DNA from: an uncultured Ulvibacter sp.
Lineage (GTDB): Bacteria > Bacteroidota > Bacteroidia > Flavobacteriales > Flavobacteriaceae
DNA: 64,000 nt
NCBI GenBank assembly: GCA_938041335.1
Contig: CALIAF010000004.1
Location: 1-64,000, forward strand
Direction: 5' to 3'
A program made the position numbers and the translations under genes. Below the pieces are notes generated by a model. The model was not told the origin of the DNA and ran no database searches. It worked only from the letters and a program-made list of their open reading frames with translations. Numbering within the stretch: position 1 is the stretch's first letter; each line of letters begins with the position of its first letter. This document shows positions 26,149 through 33,884 of this stretch, piece by piece.

Positions 26149-28257
26149 ATGAAATATTACATCGCTACCATTATTTTTTTATGTTTTTTTTCTGAAATAG
26201 GAAATGCCCAAAATGATACCATCCCAAAGAATACTAGAGGAAATGATTTCTTACTTGTTTCTGAAAAATTAGAACCCATACTTTTATCTGCTTCATACCA
26301 AAAAACTTCTGGGGTTTTAATTCCCACAGAAAGGATTAGCGCCCGTACAATTAGTTCCTTTACTCCTGTTGATCTAGTAGATGCCATCAATCAAACTTCT
26401 GGTGTTTACATCCAAAGTGGCGCGATAAATACGAACAGAATTACCATACGCGGTGTAGGTTCTCGTACCCTTTTTGGCACCAATAAGATTCGTGCTTATT
26501 TTAATGGAATCCCAATTACCAATGGCGGTGGCGAAACAAACATCGATATCTATGACACGAATAGTCTATCTGCTATAGAAATAGTGAAAGGGCCAAAAGC
26601 CACACAATACGGTAGTAATCTGGGCGGTACATTGTTACTTTCAACAAAAGAAACATTAAAAGAAGGTACAGCAATATCAACCACATTTAGCGCTGGTTCT
26701 TATGGCCTTTTTAAAAACACTACAAGCGCAAATTACAAAGATGAAAACCTTAGCATTTATGCTAGTTATGGACACTTAAAATTAGACGGGTATCGTGATA
26801 ATAATCAATACAATCGGAATAGTATATTAACCTATACGGAGTTTAAAGTGAGCCCTAAGTTTACCCTAGGCGCTCTTATCCAGCATTATGATAACAGGGC
26901 AGAAATATCCAGCTCTTTGTCCCAAACTGCTTTTAATGAAGACCCCACTCAAGCTGCGTTTACTTGGGGGCAAGCCAAAGGCTTTGAAGCTAATAATGAA
27001 ACATTAATTGGTATTACAGCAAGCACAGAAATAACTAAAAAATTTAGTAATACAACCAGTGTATTTTACAAGTATCTTGATCATTATGAACCAAGACCTT
27101 TTAACATTCTGGACGAAATCACAAATGGATACGGAGCAAGGAGCATTTTTGCAAAGAAATATACAGCGCTAGATAGGACTTCAACATTAAGTTTTGGGGT
27201 CGAGTGGTATCAAGATGAGTATCAGTGGCAAACGCTTGACAATTTATACGAGGCCAATAATGGTAACGGATCATTAGAAGGCCAATTAATAAGTGATAAT
27301 CAGGAAAAACGAAGCCAGTTTAATGTTTTTGGCACCACTACCCTCTCTGTTTCAGAAAACTGGAAAGTAGAAGCGGGATTAAATATAAATAAAACGCAAT
27401 ATAAATATGTAGATGTATTTAACACCACAGATCAAAACGCAAGTGCAGACAGAAACTTTGATCCCATTTTTGCACCTAATTTGAGTGTGTCTTTTACTGC
27501 AACAGATCACATCAATATCTTCGGAAATGTGAGTCGAGGGTTTAATTATCCAAGTATTGAAGAAACCCTAACACCAGATGGAGTAATCAATCCAGACATT
27601 GGCCCCGAAAGAGGATGGAATTATGAAGTAGGTAGCGACCTGCGTTTTTTTGAGAATACATTACGCTTAAAGAGCTCCCTTTATCTATTATCTATTGATG
27701 ATCTAGTTGTAGCAGAACGCATAGGTGATGATCAATTTATAGGTAGAAACGCAGGGAAAACCCATCATCGTGGGATAGAATTACAAATGCAGTATGTGCA
27801 GCACCTCAACTCCAGGTTATTCATGAACGCCTATGTAAACGCAGATTTTAACTCGCATAAATTTATTGACTTTGTAGACGAAGATGATGACTTTTCAGGA
27901 AACGATTTAACCGGAATTCCGAAGGAAAAAATAACAATGGGGTTTTCACTACAACACGCTATAGGCTTTGATGCAACACTATCGTTTAGACATATAGGAA
28001 GTCAACCAATTACAGATGCAAATACCTTATATAGCGACGCGCATCAATTAGTTTTTACCAAAATAGGATATAAAAGAGAACTCTTTTCTGGGATGACGCT
28101 TCACATTTCCGCAGGGATCAATAACCTTCTAGATACTAGTTATGCATCTTCAATTTTAATAAACGCTTCTGCTTTTGGTGGTAATGAACCTCGCTATTTT
28201 TATCCCGGACAACCTCGTAATTTCTATTCAAGTGTTCGTTTGCGCTATAATTTATAA
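26149..28257 (+). CDS. TonB-dependent outer-membrane receptor
   Basis: 702 residues with a signal peptide (EIGNAQ cleavage). A plug domain (about 45-155) has RISARTISSFTPVDLVDAIN, GVYIQSGAINTNRITIRGVG and EIVKGPKATQYGSNLGGTLL; a 22-strand barrel follows, ending in an aromatic SVRLRYNL. There is no CarboxypepD-like N-terminal domain and no SusD partner, so it is a metal/siderophore-type (FecA/FhuA-like) rather than glycan receptor. The ligand is unknown. Its neighbours on both sides are paralogous lipoproteins, a rare arrangement. The 153-base gap to the next gene holds no terminator I could find. Confidence 0.88.
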   Translation: MKYYIATIIFLCFFSEIGNAQNDTIPKNTRGNDFLLVSEKLEPILLSASYQKTSGVLIPTERISARTISSFTPVDLVDAINQTSGVYIQSGAINTNRITIRGVGSRTLFGTNKIRAYFNGIPITNGGGETNIDIYDTNSLSAIEIVKGPKATQYGSNLGGTLLLSTKETLKEGTAISTTFSAGSYGLFKNTTSANYKDENLSIYASYGHLKLDGYRDNNQYNRNSILTYTEFKVSPKFTLGALIQHYDNRAEISSSLSQTAFNEDPTQAAFTWGQAKGFEANNETLIGITASTEITKKFSNTTSVFYKYLDHYEPRPFNILDEITNGYGARSIFAKKYTALDRTSTLSFGVEWYQDEYQWQTLDNLYEANNGNGSLEGQLISDNQEKRSQFNVFGTTTLSVSENWKVEAGLNINKTQYKYVDVFNTTDQNASADRNFDPIFAPNLSVSFTATDHINIFGNVSRGFNYPSIEETLTPDGVINPDIGPERGWNYEVGSDLRFFENTLRLKSSLYLLSIDDLVVAERIGDDQFIGRNAGKTHHRGIELQMQYVQHLNSRLFMNAYVNADFNSHKFIDFVDEDDDFSGNDLTGIPKEKITMGFSLQHAIGFDATLSFRHIGSQPITDANTLYSDAHQLVFTKIGYKRELFSGMTLHISAGINNLLDTSYASSILINASAFGGNEPRYFYPGQPRNFYSSVRLRYNL

Positions 28258-28410
28258 AAAACCGCCCAGTATAAAAGCGCCCGTGTAATCGCCTTAAAAA
28301 CAATAGCTTACCGTTCATCTATAAATTTTACTTTTTATCTATAAAATAGATGCGTTTTATCATATAAAAGCAGTAACATTGCGTTCAACTAAATTTAAAA
28401 CCAAATACTT

Positions 28411-29274
28411 ATGAAATTTAAATTACTAGCAATCGCAATCGCAATTGCATCTATACAATGTAGTGTAGAAGAAACCGCTACCTTAGACAATGAAAGTCAA
28501 GACTTGCAATACGAGCAAAACCTTAATTTATCAACACAATTACCAACAGCGTCGCTTGACAATAGCAATAAAGGGTTATTTGTTGGTACTGTTGTGACTT
28601 CAGATTTATCGTTTCACCAAAAAATATTTATTAATATTGAGAATGATGGCAACATCAACGCACAGATTTCTAGTGATACAGAAAAGATGTATTTACTTAG
28701 TGGTCAAAAGCTAGCGAACACGAAAAATGCATATGCCTTTTCTGGTGACATAGGTAGCTTTACGGCAACAATAGTTAATAATGAAGCTGTGATTACAAAT
28801 GCAGCACTAGAAAATAAAGTAGCGGTAATAAATACCATAAAAAGTACGAGCACACGCAGAGGGATTCCATCTTTAGGAACATTTGCTAGTAATGATGGCA
28901 CATTGACTGGAACTTGGGATTTTACGTGGTCAGTTTCAAGTCCTGATAGTTATTCTAGTGAAAATCTTACCATAGTAAAAAATGGTGGCGCTAGCTTTAG
29001 TCCGCAAATAGTTCCTGCTCAATATCAAAGAGTTTGTATCCCTGAACCTAAAGGACTTACTGTTGTATTTGCTTTAAGTACGCAATCTTATGGTGGTACT
29101 GAAATTTTAGGAATGCCGTTAAATTATACGGTAACAGGAAATTCTCAAGATTTTGTTTTCGATTGCATAAATGAACCACAATCTCCTATTTTCTTGACAC
29201 AAAATTTATGGGACTGGAATGGAAATATTGGAACCGTAAACTTAGATCAATTAAGCTTACCAAGTTTTAATTAA
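28411..29274 (+). CDS. Lipoprotein of unknown function, paralogue B (downstream of TonB receptor)
   Basis: 287 residues, clearly related to the lipoprotein gene at 25169. Lipobox AIASIQC (Cys at 17), a GLFVGTVVTSDLSFHQKIFI block, GDIGSFTATIVNN, RRGIPSLGTFASNDGTLTGT, NLTIVKNGGASF and a Cys-containing AQYQRVC. The Arg-Arg before PSLG is kept. The conservation of the central block against divergent ends suggests duplication followed by divergence, with the centre as the functional core. No family recognised. It ends at a strong bidirectional terminator. Confidence 0.65.
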   Translation: MKFKLLAIAIAIASIQCSVEETATLDNESQDLQYEQNLNLSTQLPTASLDNSNKGLFVGTVVTSDLSFHQKIFINIENDGNINAQISSDTEKMYLLSGQKLANTKNAYAFSGDIGSFTATIVNNEAVITNAALENKVAVINTIKSTSTRRGIPSLGTFASNDGTLTGTWDFTWSVSSPDSYSSENLTIVKNGGASFSPQIVPAQYQRVCIPEPKGLTVVFALSTQSYGGTEILGMPLNYTVTGNSQDFVFDCINEPQSPIFLTQNLWDWNGNIGTVNLDQLSLPSFN

Positions 29275-29298
29275 AATACATACTCTCTTTTTTAATAA

Positions 29299-29333
29299 AA
29301 TAAAAAGTCCCGCTAATTGCGGGACTTTTTATT
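29299..29333. terminator. Bidirectional terminator
   Basis: AATAAAAAGTCCCGC (29299-29313) pairs perfectly with GCGGGACTTTTTATT (29319-29333), 15 pairs around a 5-base loop, with T-runs on both strands. It serves lipoprotein B (plus) and the hydrolase gene (minus). Confidence 0.85.
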
Positions 29334-29344
29334 AGCGATTATTC

Positions 29345-30244
29345 TTATTGAAGCTGTCTCATTACAAAATCCATCACTCGCTTATAATACCCCTCACCCC
29401 CTACTTCACCTACATTTAGATGCCCTGCTCCTTTTACTAGCTCAAAGGTTTTATGTGTGGCTGCCAGATTTTTAAATAGCAGCTCTCCATACGTATATGT
29501 GATGCGTTCGTCTTGATCACCGTGCGCTAAAAACATAGGTTGGGTTATATTTTTTACGGCATTTTCTGGACTTACCTTTTTTGGATCAAAATCTGCGATT
29601 ACCCCTGCTCTTGCTATTACATAATCTGTTAAAAACCGAAGCCCTATTCCCGCAGAAAACCGTTTTTGATAATCGTACACAATTTGCTCAAGATTAATAA
29701 ATGTACTTTCTACAATGCCAAATGCAATACGTTTGTCTTGCTCCATCGCCTGTATAGCAATGGCACCGCCCATGGAGCTGCCCCAAATTCCTACTTTTAA
29801 TTCTGGGAACTCTTGGTTTAAATAGTGTACAATCAATGAAATATCTTCTTTTTCTTTAAAGCCATAGGTGGTGTATTTACCACCACTACCGCCGTGTGCT
29901 CTATTGTCTAAAACAATGGCATTGTACCCGTCTTCTGTTAACTTTGATGCTAAGGGGAAAAAGTGTTCTTTAGCACCACCGATACCATGAACTAAAATTA
30001 GTGTCGCTTTTGGTGTATCACTTAAAGGTTTAAATAGATACCCTCGCAAGGAGTCTTGTTGTTCTAGTGCAATAGCAATAGAACTATAATTTAATGAAAC
30101 CGAAGCCGGATCTACATCAAGAAGTAACCGTTTAGGTTGTAATATGGCATATGGAAGCACATAAGTAGTTAATAAAAAAGCAGTGACACTCAAGAGTATC
30201 ACTACGATTAATAGTTTTTTATACATTCTTTTTACATATCTCAT
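29345..30244 (-). CDS. Membrane-anchored alpha/beta hydrolase
   Basis: 299 residues. An N-terminal hydrophobic helix (about 10-33) anchors it, probably facing the periplasm. The hydrolase fold shows ATLILVHGIGGAKEHF (oxyanion region), the nucleophile elbow GIWGSSMGGAIA with Ser, the acid in HGDQDERIT and the base in KGAGHLNVG. The form resembles BAAT/peptidase S9-like or YqiK-type hydrolases; the substrate is unknown. Start at ATG 30244; an internal ATG six codons later is also possible. It may be cotranscribed with the DUF4870 gene upstream on the same strand (12-base gap). Confidence 0.85.
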   Translation of the reverse strand: MRYVKRMYKKLLIVVILLSVTAFLLTTYVLPYAILQPKRLLLDVDPASVSLNYSSIAIALEQQDSLRGYLFKPLSDTPKATLILVHGIGGAKEHFFPLASKLTEDGYNAIVLDNRAHGGSGGKYTTYGFKEKEDISLIVHYLNQEFPELKVGIWGSSMGGAIAIQAMEQDKRIAFGIVESTFINLEQIVYDYQKRFSAGIGLRFLTDYVIARAGVIADFDPKKVSPENAVKNITQPMFLAHGDQDERITYTYGELLFKNLAATHKTFELVKGAGHLNVGEVGGEGYYKRVMDFVMRQLQ

Positions 30245-30256
30245 GTAGGCAATGCG

Positions 30257-30637
30257 CTAAGAGATAAATGGGTAGGTACAAAATAAACTTGGTGCCTCTC
30301 CATTACTTGCCTTCACCGCATTTACAATGGGTAATACAAATGAAATAACGCCTACAAATATTAAACCTAAAATTCCTAATCCAAAAGCAAATATTAGCGG
30401 CACACTAATACAAGCTAAAAGAAACATCGTGATTTGAAAATTAATAATTGATTTTCCGTGTTCATCCATTCCTTCTACTTCATCTTTCTTGGTAAGCCAA
30501 ATAATTAAAGGAATTAAAAATCCACCAAAACCTGTCATATAACTAAGGAGCTGGCTGATATGTGTGAACATTAATAATTGGTTATCTACTTTTTGCGCGT
30601 TTTGTGTTTGCTGTGAGTTTTGAACTACGATTTCCAT
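30257..30637 (-). CDS. DUF4870 small membrane protein
   Basis: 126 residues, start at ATG 30637 (MEIVVQNSQQTQNAQ). The body is FTHISQLLSYMTGFGGFLIPLI, a W-x-T-K-K-D-E cytosolic loop with MDEHGKSIINFQIT, then two further membrane helices, which is the DUF4870 pattern of three to four membrane segments. The C-terminal 'APSLFCTYPFIS' is unusual for the family, which normally ends with a YPL/F-x-I tail without Cys. Function unknown. A longer upstream reading to 30736 would add 33 residues with no helical-membrane character and I reject it. Confidence 0.8.
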   Translation of the reverse strand: MEIVVQNSQQTQNAQKVDNQLLMFTHISQLLSYMTGFGGFLIPLIIWLTKKDEVEGMDEHGKSIINFQITMFLLACISVPLIFAFGLGILGLIFVGVISFVLPIVNAVKASNGEAPSLFCTYPFIS

Positions 30638-30759
30638 ATTGATTGATTTTTTTTGATTGTACTTATTTGTAGTGTTTTTTTCTGAAATGTTACGAAATAT
30701 TTTTCGAACTCTTAAAATTTCCGAAGCATCTATCACCTATTTCACGACCAAATTTCATG

Positions 30760-30767
30760 TACTTTTG
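30760..30767 (+). promoter_or_regulatory. Promoter -7 element TACTTTTG at the mnmE start
   Basis: An exact TAnnTTTG match ends 4 bases before ATG 30772. If transcription starts about 5-8 bases after the element, the mRNA would be nearly leaderless. An in-frame ATG at 30757 overlaps this element and would be outside the transcript, which favours 30772 as the true start. No clear -33 element was found. Confidence 0.4.
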
Positions 30768-30771
30768 TAGG

Positions 30772-32169
30772 ATGATTCAAGACACCATAGTAGCCCTTGC
30801 TACGCCTGCAGGAGCAGGTGCTATTGCAGTAATCAGACTATCCGGTGGCGATGCAATACCAATCGCTTCTGCTATGTTCCATTCTGTTTCTGGAAAAAAA
30901 TTAAAAAATCAGCCTAGCCACACCGTTCATTTGGGTCATATAAAAGATGAACAACGTATTGTAGATGAAGTGCTCACTTCTATCTTTAAAAACCCTAAGA
31001 GTTACACGGGAGAAGATGTGGTAGAAATCTCTTGTCACGGGAGTAACTATATACAACAAGAAATCATACAATTATGTCTTCGGAAAGGTGCTCGAATGGC
31101 AACTGCGGGCGAGTTTACACTGCGTGCTTTTATAAACGGAAAAATGGACCTGAGTCAAGCCGAAGCTGTTGCAGACCTTATTGCCAGTGACTCTGAAGCT
31201 TCACACCAACTAGCCATCCAGCAAATGCGTGGTGGTTTTTCTAATGAGATTAAAGTGCTTAGACAAGAACTCCTTGATTTTGCCTCGCTCATAGAATTAG
31301 AATTAGACTTTGCTGAAGAAGATGTAGCTTTTGCAAATAGAGATGAATTTCAAAAACTAATCATTCGAATCACTCAAGTGCTAAAAAGATTGATAGATTC
31401 TTTTGCCACGGGTAACGTACTCAAAAATGGAATTCCTGTAGCGATCGTAGGTGAACCCAATGTGGGAAAATCTACTTTGTTAAACACTTTACTAAATGAA
31501 GAACGCGCCATTGTTAGTGATATCGCTGGTACCACAAGAGATACCATAGAAGATGAACTTAATATAGGAGGTATCGCCTTCCGTTTTATTGACACTGCAG
31601 GGATTAGGGAAACTAGTGACACCATCGAAGGCTTAGGCATTAAGAAGACCTTTGAAAAAATGGAACAAGCACAAGTAGTCTTGTTTTTAATACATGCAGC
31701 TGCCCTTATTAAGGACACCTCAGCATTTCAGATTGAAATAGAAAAAATAAAAAATAAGCATCCTCAAAAGACACTTGTTGTTGTTGCCAATAAAATGGAC
31801 ACGGTTGAAACCAAACACCTTTCAGAAATTGAAAATATACCTTTACCACAAAAGACGGTTTTAATCCCTATTTCTGCAAAAACAGGACAAGGTGTTGAAT
31901 CATTAAAAAACACATTACTAGATTTTGTAAATACAGGTGCCTTACGTAACAATGACACCATTGTCACTAACTCTCGTCACTATGATGCTTTATTAAAGGC
32001 CTTAGAAGAGATTGTTAGAGTGCAAGAAGGTATTGATAATAACCTTACCAGTGATTTAATGGCTATAGATATACGCCAAGCGCTGTATCATTTTGGTGAG
32101 ATTACTGGCGAGATTACAAATGATGATTTGCTGGGTAATATTTTTGCTAATTTCTGTATTGGAAAGTAA
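30772..32169 (+). CDS. mnmE: tRNA modification GTPase MnmE
   Basis: 465 residues. With MnmG it forms 5-(carboxymethylaminomethyl)uridine at the wobble base of some tRNAs. The N-terminal formyl-tetrahydrofolate-binding domain starts with MIQDTIVALATPAGAGAIAV. The GTPase domain lies near 215-375: G1 GEPNVGKST (about 226-234), G3 DTAGI, G4 NKMD, G5 SAK. The C-terminal catalytic motif FCIGK ends the protein. The 18 bases coding this motif, TTCTGTATTGGAAAGTAA (32152-32169), are the kind of site used for integration by SGI1-type islands. A degenerate second copy lies at 42678. Start at ATG 30772. Confidence 0.96.
   Translation: MIQDTIVALATPAGAGAIAVIRLSGGDAIPIASAMFHSVSGKKLKNQPSHTVHLGHIKDEQRIVDEVLTSIFKNPKSYTGEDVVEISCHGSNYIQQEIIQLCLRKGARMATAGEFTLRAFINGKMDLSQAEAVADLIASDSEASHQLAIQQMRGGFSNEIKVLRQELLDFASLIELELDFAEEDVAFANRDEFQKLIIRITQVLKRLIDSFATGNVLKNGIPVAIVGEPNVGKSTLLNTLLNEERAIVSDIAGTTRDTIEDELNIGGIAFRFIDTAGIRETSDTIEGLGIKKTFEKMEQAQVVLFLIHAAALIKDTSAFQIEIEKIKNKHPQKTLVVVANKMDTVETKHLSEIENIPLPQKTVLIPISAKTGQGVESLKNTLLDFVNTGALRNNDTIVTNSRHYDALLKALEEIVRVQEGIDNNLTSDLMAIDIRQALYHFGEITGEITNDDLLGNIFANFCIGK
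32128..32169 (+). repeat. 3' end of mnmE, left copy of a 42-bp direct repeat (attL-like)
   Basis: The last 42 bases of mnmE, coding LLGNIFANFCIGK-stop, recur at 42654-42695 with 34 of 42 bases identical. The inner 18 bases correspond to the known integration site of trmE-targeting islands. Confidence 0.55.
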
Positions 32170-32342
32170 ATTAATTAAAGATCGTTTTCCTCAAATTCAT
32201 GAGATAAATATGAGGTAAACAAAACTATTTTTTTAATGAACATTCATATATAGTTTGATTTCACGGCTATGCGTGAGGTTTTTAGTAGTAATTATTAAGA
32301 TATTGCACTTGAAAGAAAATTAATATTTAAAAAAAACTTGCT

Positions 32343-33794
32343 ATGAAAAAGACATTAACAACCTCTTTACTATTGTTAGCTTTTACTTGTAATATGCTAG
32401 CACAAGAAATCGAAATGGAACTCTACTTATCTACCCCAGACATCCAAGGATCTGACGGTGGAGACAGTCAATTTTTAGACATAGACAATGATGGCGATAA
32501 TGATATGATTATTGCAGGTAGAAATGGTGCTACACTAACAACACTTTATAGAAATGATGGAGAAGGAAATTTTACTGAAACTAATGCTGGTGTATTTACC
32601 GGTGTAGCATTTGGTGAGATAGTAACGAGTGATGTAGATGCCGATGGAGATATTGACCTATTTATTATGGGACAAACTCAAGGAGGATTAAACGCATCTA
32701 ATTTATTTTTTAATGATGGAACAGGAACATTCACGCTCATCACAAGTTCAAATATTGAGGCTCTAAGCGGAGACGGTGCTGAGTTTGGTGATATAGATAA
32801 TGACGGTGATGATGATCTTATAATTAGTGGTTATAATGATGCGAGCAATCAAACTACTAAGATGTATACAAACGATGGGCAAGGTGTTTTTACTCTAATG
32901 AGTACACCGCAATTTGACGGCTTATCAGGAAGGTATAGATTTATTGATTATGATAATGATGACGACATTGATGTCATCTTTACCGGATCAAATGAAACAG
33001 AAATCCCTATGACCAATCTATATACCAATAATGGATCTGGTGTTTTTAGCATTGTAGCAAACACTGGATTAAACAATTTAAGTGGTGGTGATATTGCTGT
33101 GGGTGATACAGATGATGATGGTGATCTTGATATACTAATTTGTGGAGCAGACTCAGAAAACGAAATTATTACTCAATTATTTATTAATGATGGTTCGGGA
33201 AACTTTGAGCTTATAGATAATACAATATTTAATGATGCCGCATTTGGTGAGGCCTCATTTAATGACTTTGATAACGATGGGGATCTTGATGCATTTGTCA
33301 TTGGTACCGGTAATGGTGGTTTAGTTGGTGAGGATGGAGAAAATACAATCTTAGGTAGTATTTATCAAAACGAAGGTGACAACAACTTTATTCTTGCACA
33401 AGAAATTATAGGAGGTTATTTTTCGCATCACGCTGTTGCAGACATTGATGGAAATGACACACTTGATCTTGTTTTAGGTGGCACAACTATAGGAGATCCT
33501 GCTAGGGGTTCATTTTTGTATAAAAACATTACAAAAATTATCTTGGGGGCGCAAGATCATACCTTAAATAGTGACTTTATTTTGCACCCAAACCCAGCGC
33601 AAAACAGTGTTACAATAGAAACTGCGGGCAATAAAACGGGGACTATTGAAATTTACTCAGCATTAGGACAACTTGTACATTCAGCTCTGTTGTCTGAAAA
33701 TAAAATACCACTTAATCTAACAGACGGAACTTATTTTGTGAATTTAAAAACTAATGATAATTATCAAGTGAAAAAGTTGATAATTAAAAAGTAA
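32343..33794 (+). CDS. FG-GAP/VCBS repeat protein with T9SS sorting tail
   Basis: 483 residues with a signal peptide (CNMLAQ). The body carries about seven beta-propeller blades of FG-GAP/VCBS type, each with a calcium-binding DxDxDGDxD turn (for example DIDNDGDNDMIIAG, DVDADGDIDLFIMG, DTDDDGDLDILICG). The last 75 residues (SDFILHPNPAQNSVTIETAG...LIIKK) are a type A T9SS C-terminal sorting domain, so the protein is exported across the outer membrane and probably attached to the surface. Cell-surface adhesion or glycan binding is plausible. It opens the accessory block that begins at the mnmE 3' end. Confidence 0.85.
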   Translation: MKKTLTTSLLLLAFTCNMLAQEIEMELYLSTPDIQGSDGGDSQFLDIDNDGDNDMIIAGRNGATLTTLYRNDGEGNFTETNAGVFTGVAFGEIVTSDVDADGDIDLFIMGQTQGGLNASNLFFNDGTGTFTLITSSNIEALSGDGAEFGDIDNDGDDDLIISGYNDASNQTTKMYTNDGQGVFTLMSTPQFDGLSGRYRFIDYDNDDDIDVIFTGSNETEIPMTNLYTNNGSGVFSIVANTGLNNLSGGDIAVGDTDDDGDLDILICGADSENEIITQLFINDGSGNFELIDNTIFNDAAFGEASFNDFDNDGDLDAFVIGTGNGGLVGEDGENTILGSIYQNEGDNNFILAQEIIGGYFSHHAVADIDGNDTLDLVLGGTTIGDPARGSFLYKNITKIILGAQDHTLNSDFILHPNPAQNSVTIETAGNKTGTIEIYSALGQLVHSALLSENKIPLNLTDGTYFVNLKTNDNYQVKKLIIKK

Positions 33795-33818
33795 AACAAA
33801 ATCCTCAATACTTAAATC

Positions 33819-33854
33819 AAATCCCATTTGTACATTGTGACACATGGGATTTTT
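33819..33854 (+). terminator. Terminator between convergent genes
   Basis: AAATCCCAT (33819-33827) pairs with ATGGGATTT (33844-33852), followed by T-rich sequence. It separates the FG-GAP gene (plus) from the LytTR regulator gene (minus); the A-rich side could serve the other strand too. Confidence 0.6.
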
Positions 33855-33884
33855 GCTGTGTATTAAAACATAGCAAATAATCAG

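Noticed and set aside
30638-30736. 33-residue N-terminal extension of the DUF4870 protein
   Set aside because: The added part is basic and non-conserved; ATG 30637 gives the normal start.
32170-32342. Integrase or transposase remnant at the left edge of the possible island
   Set aside because: I looked for tyrosine-recombinase or transposase motifs here and in 42130-42806 and saw none.
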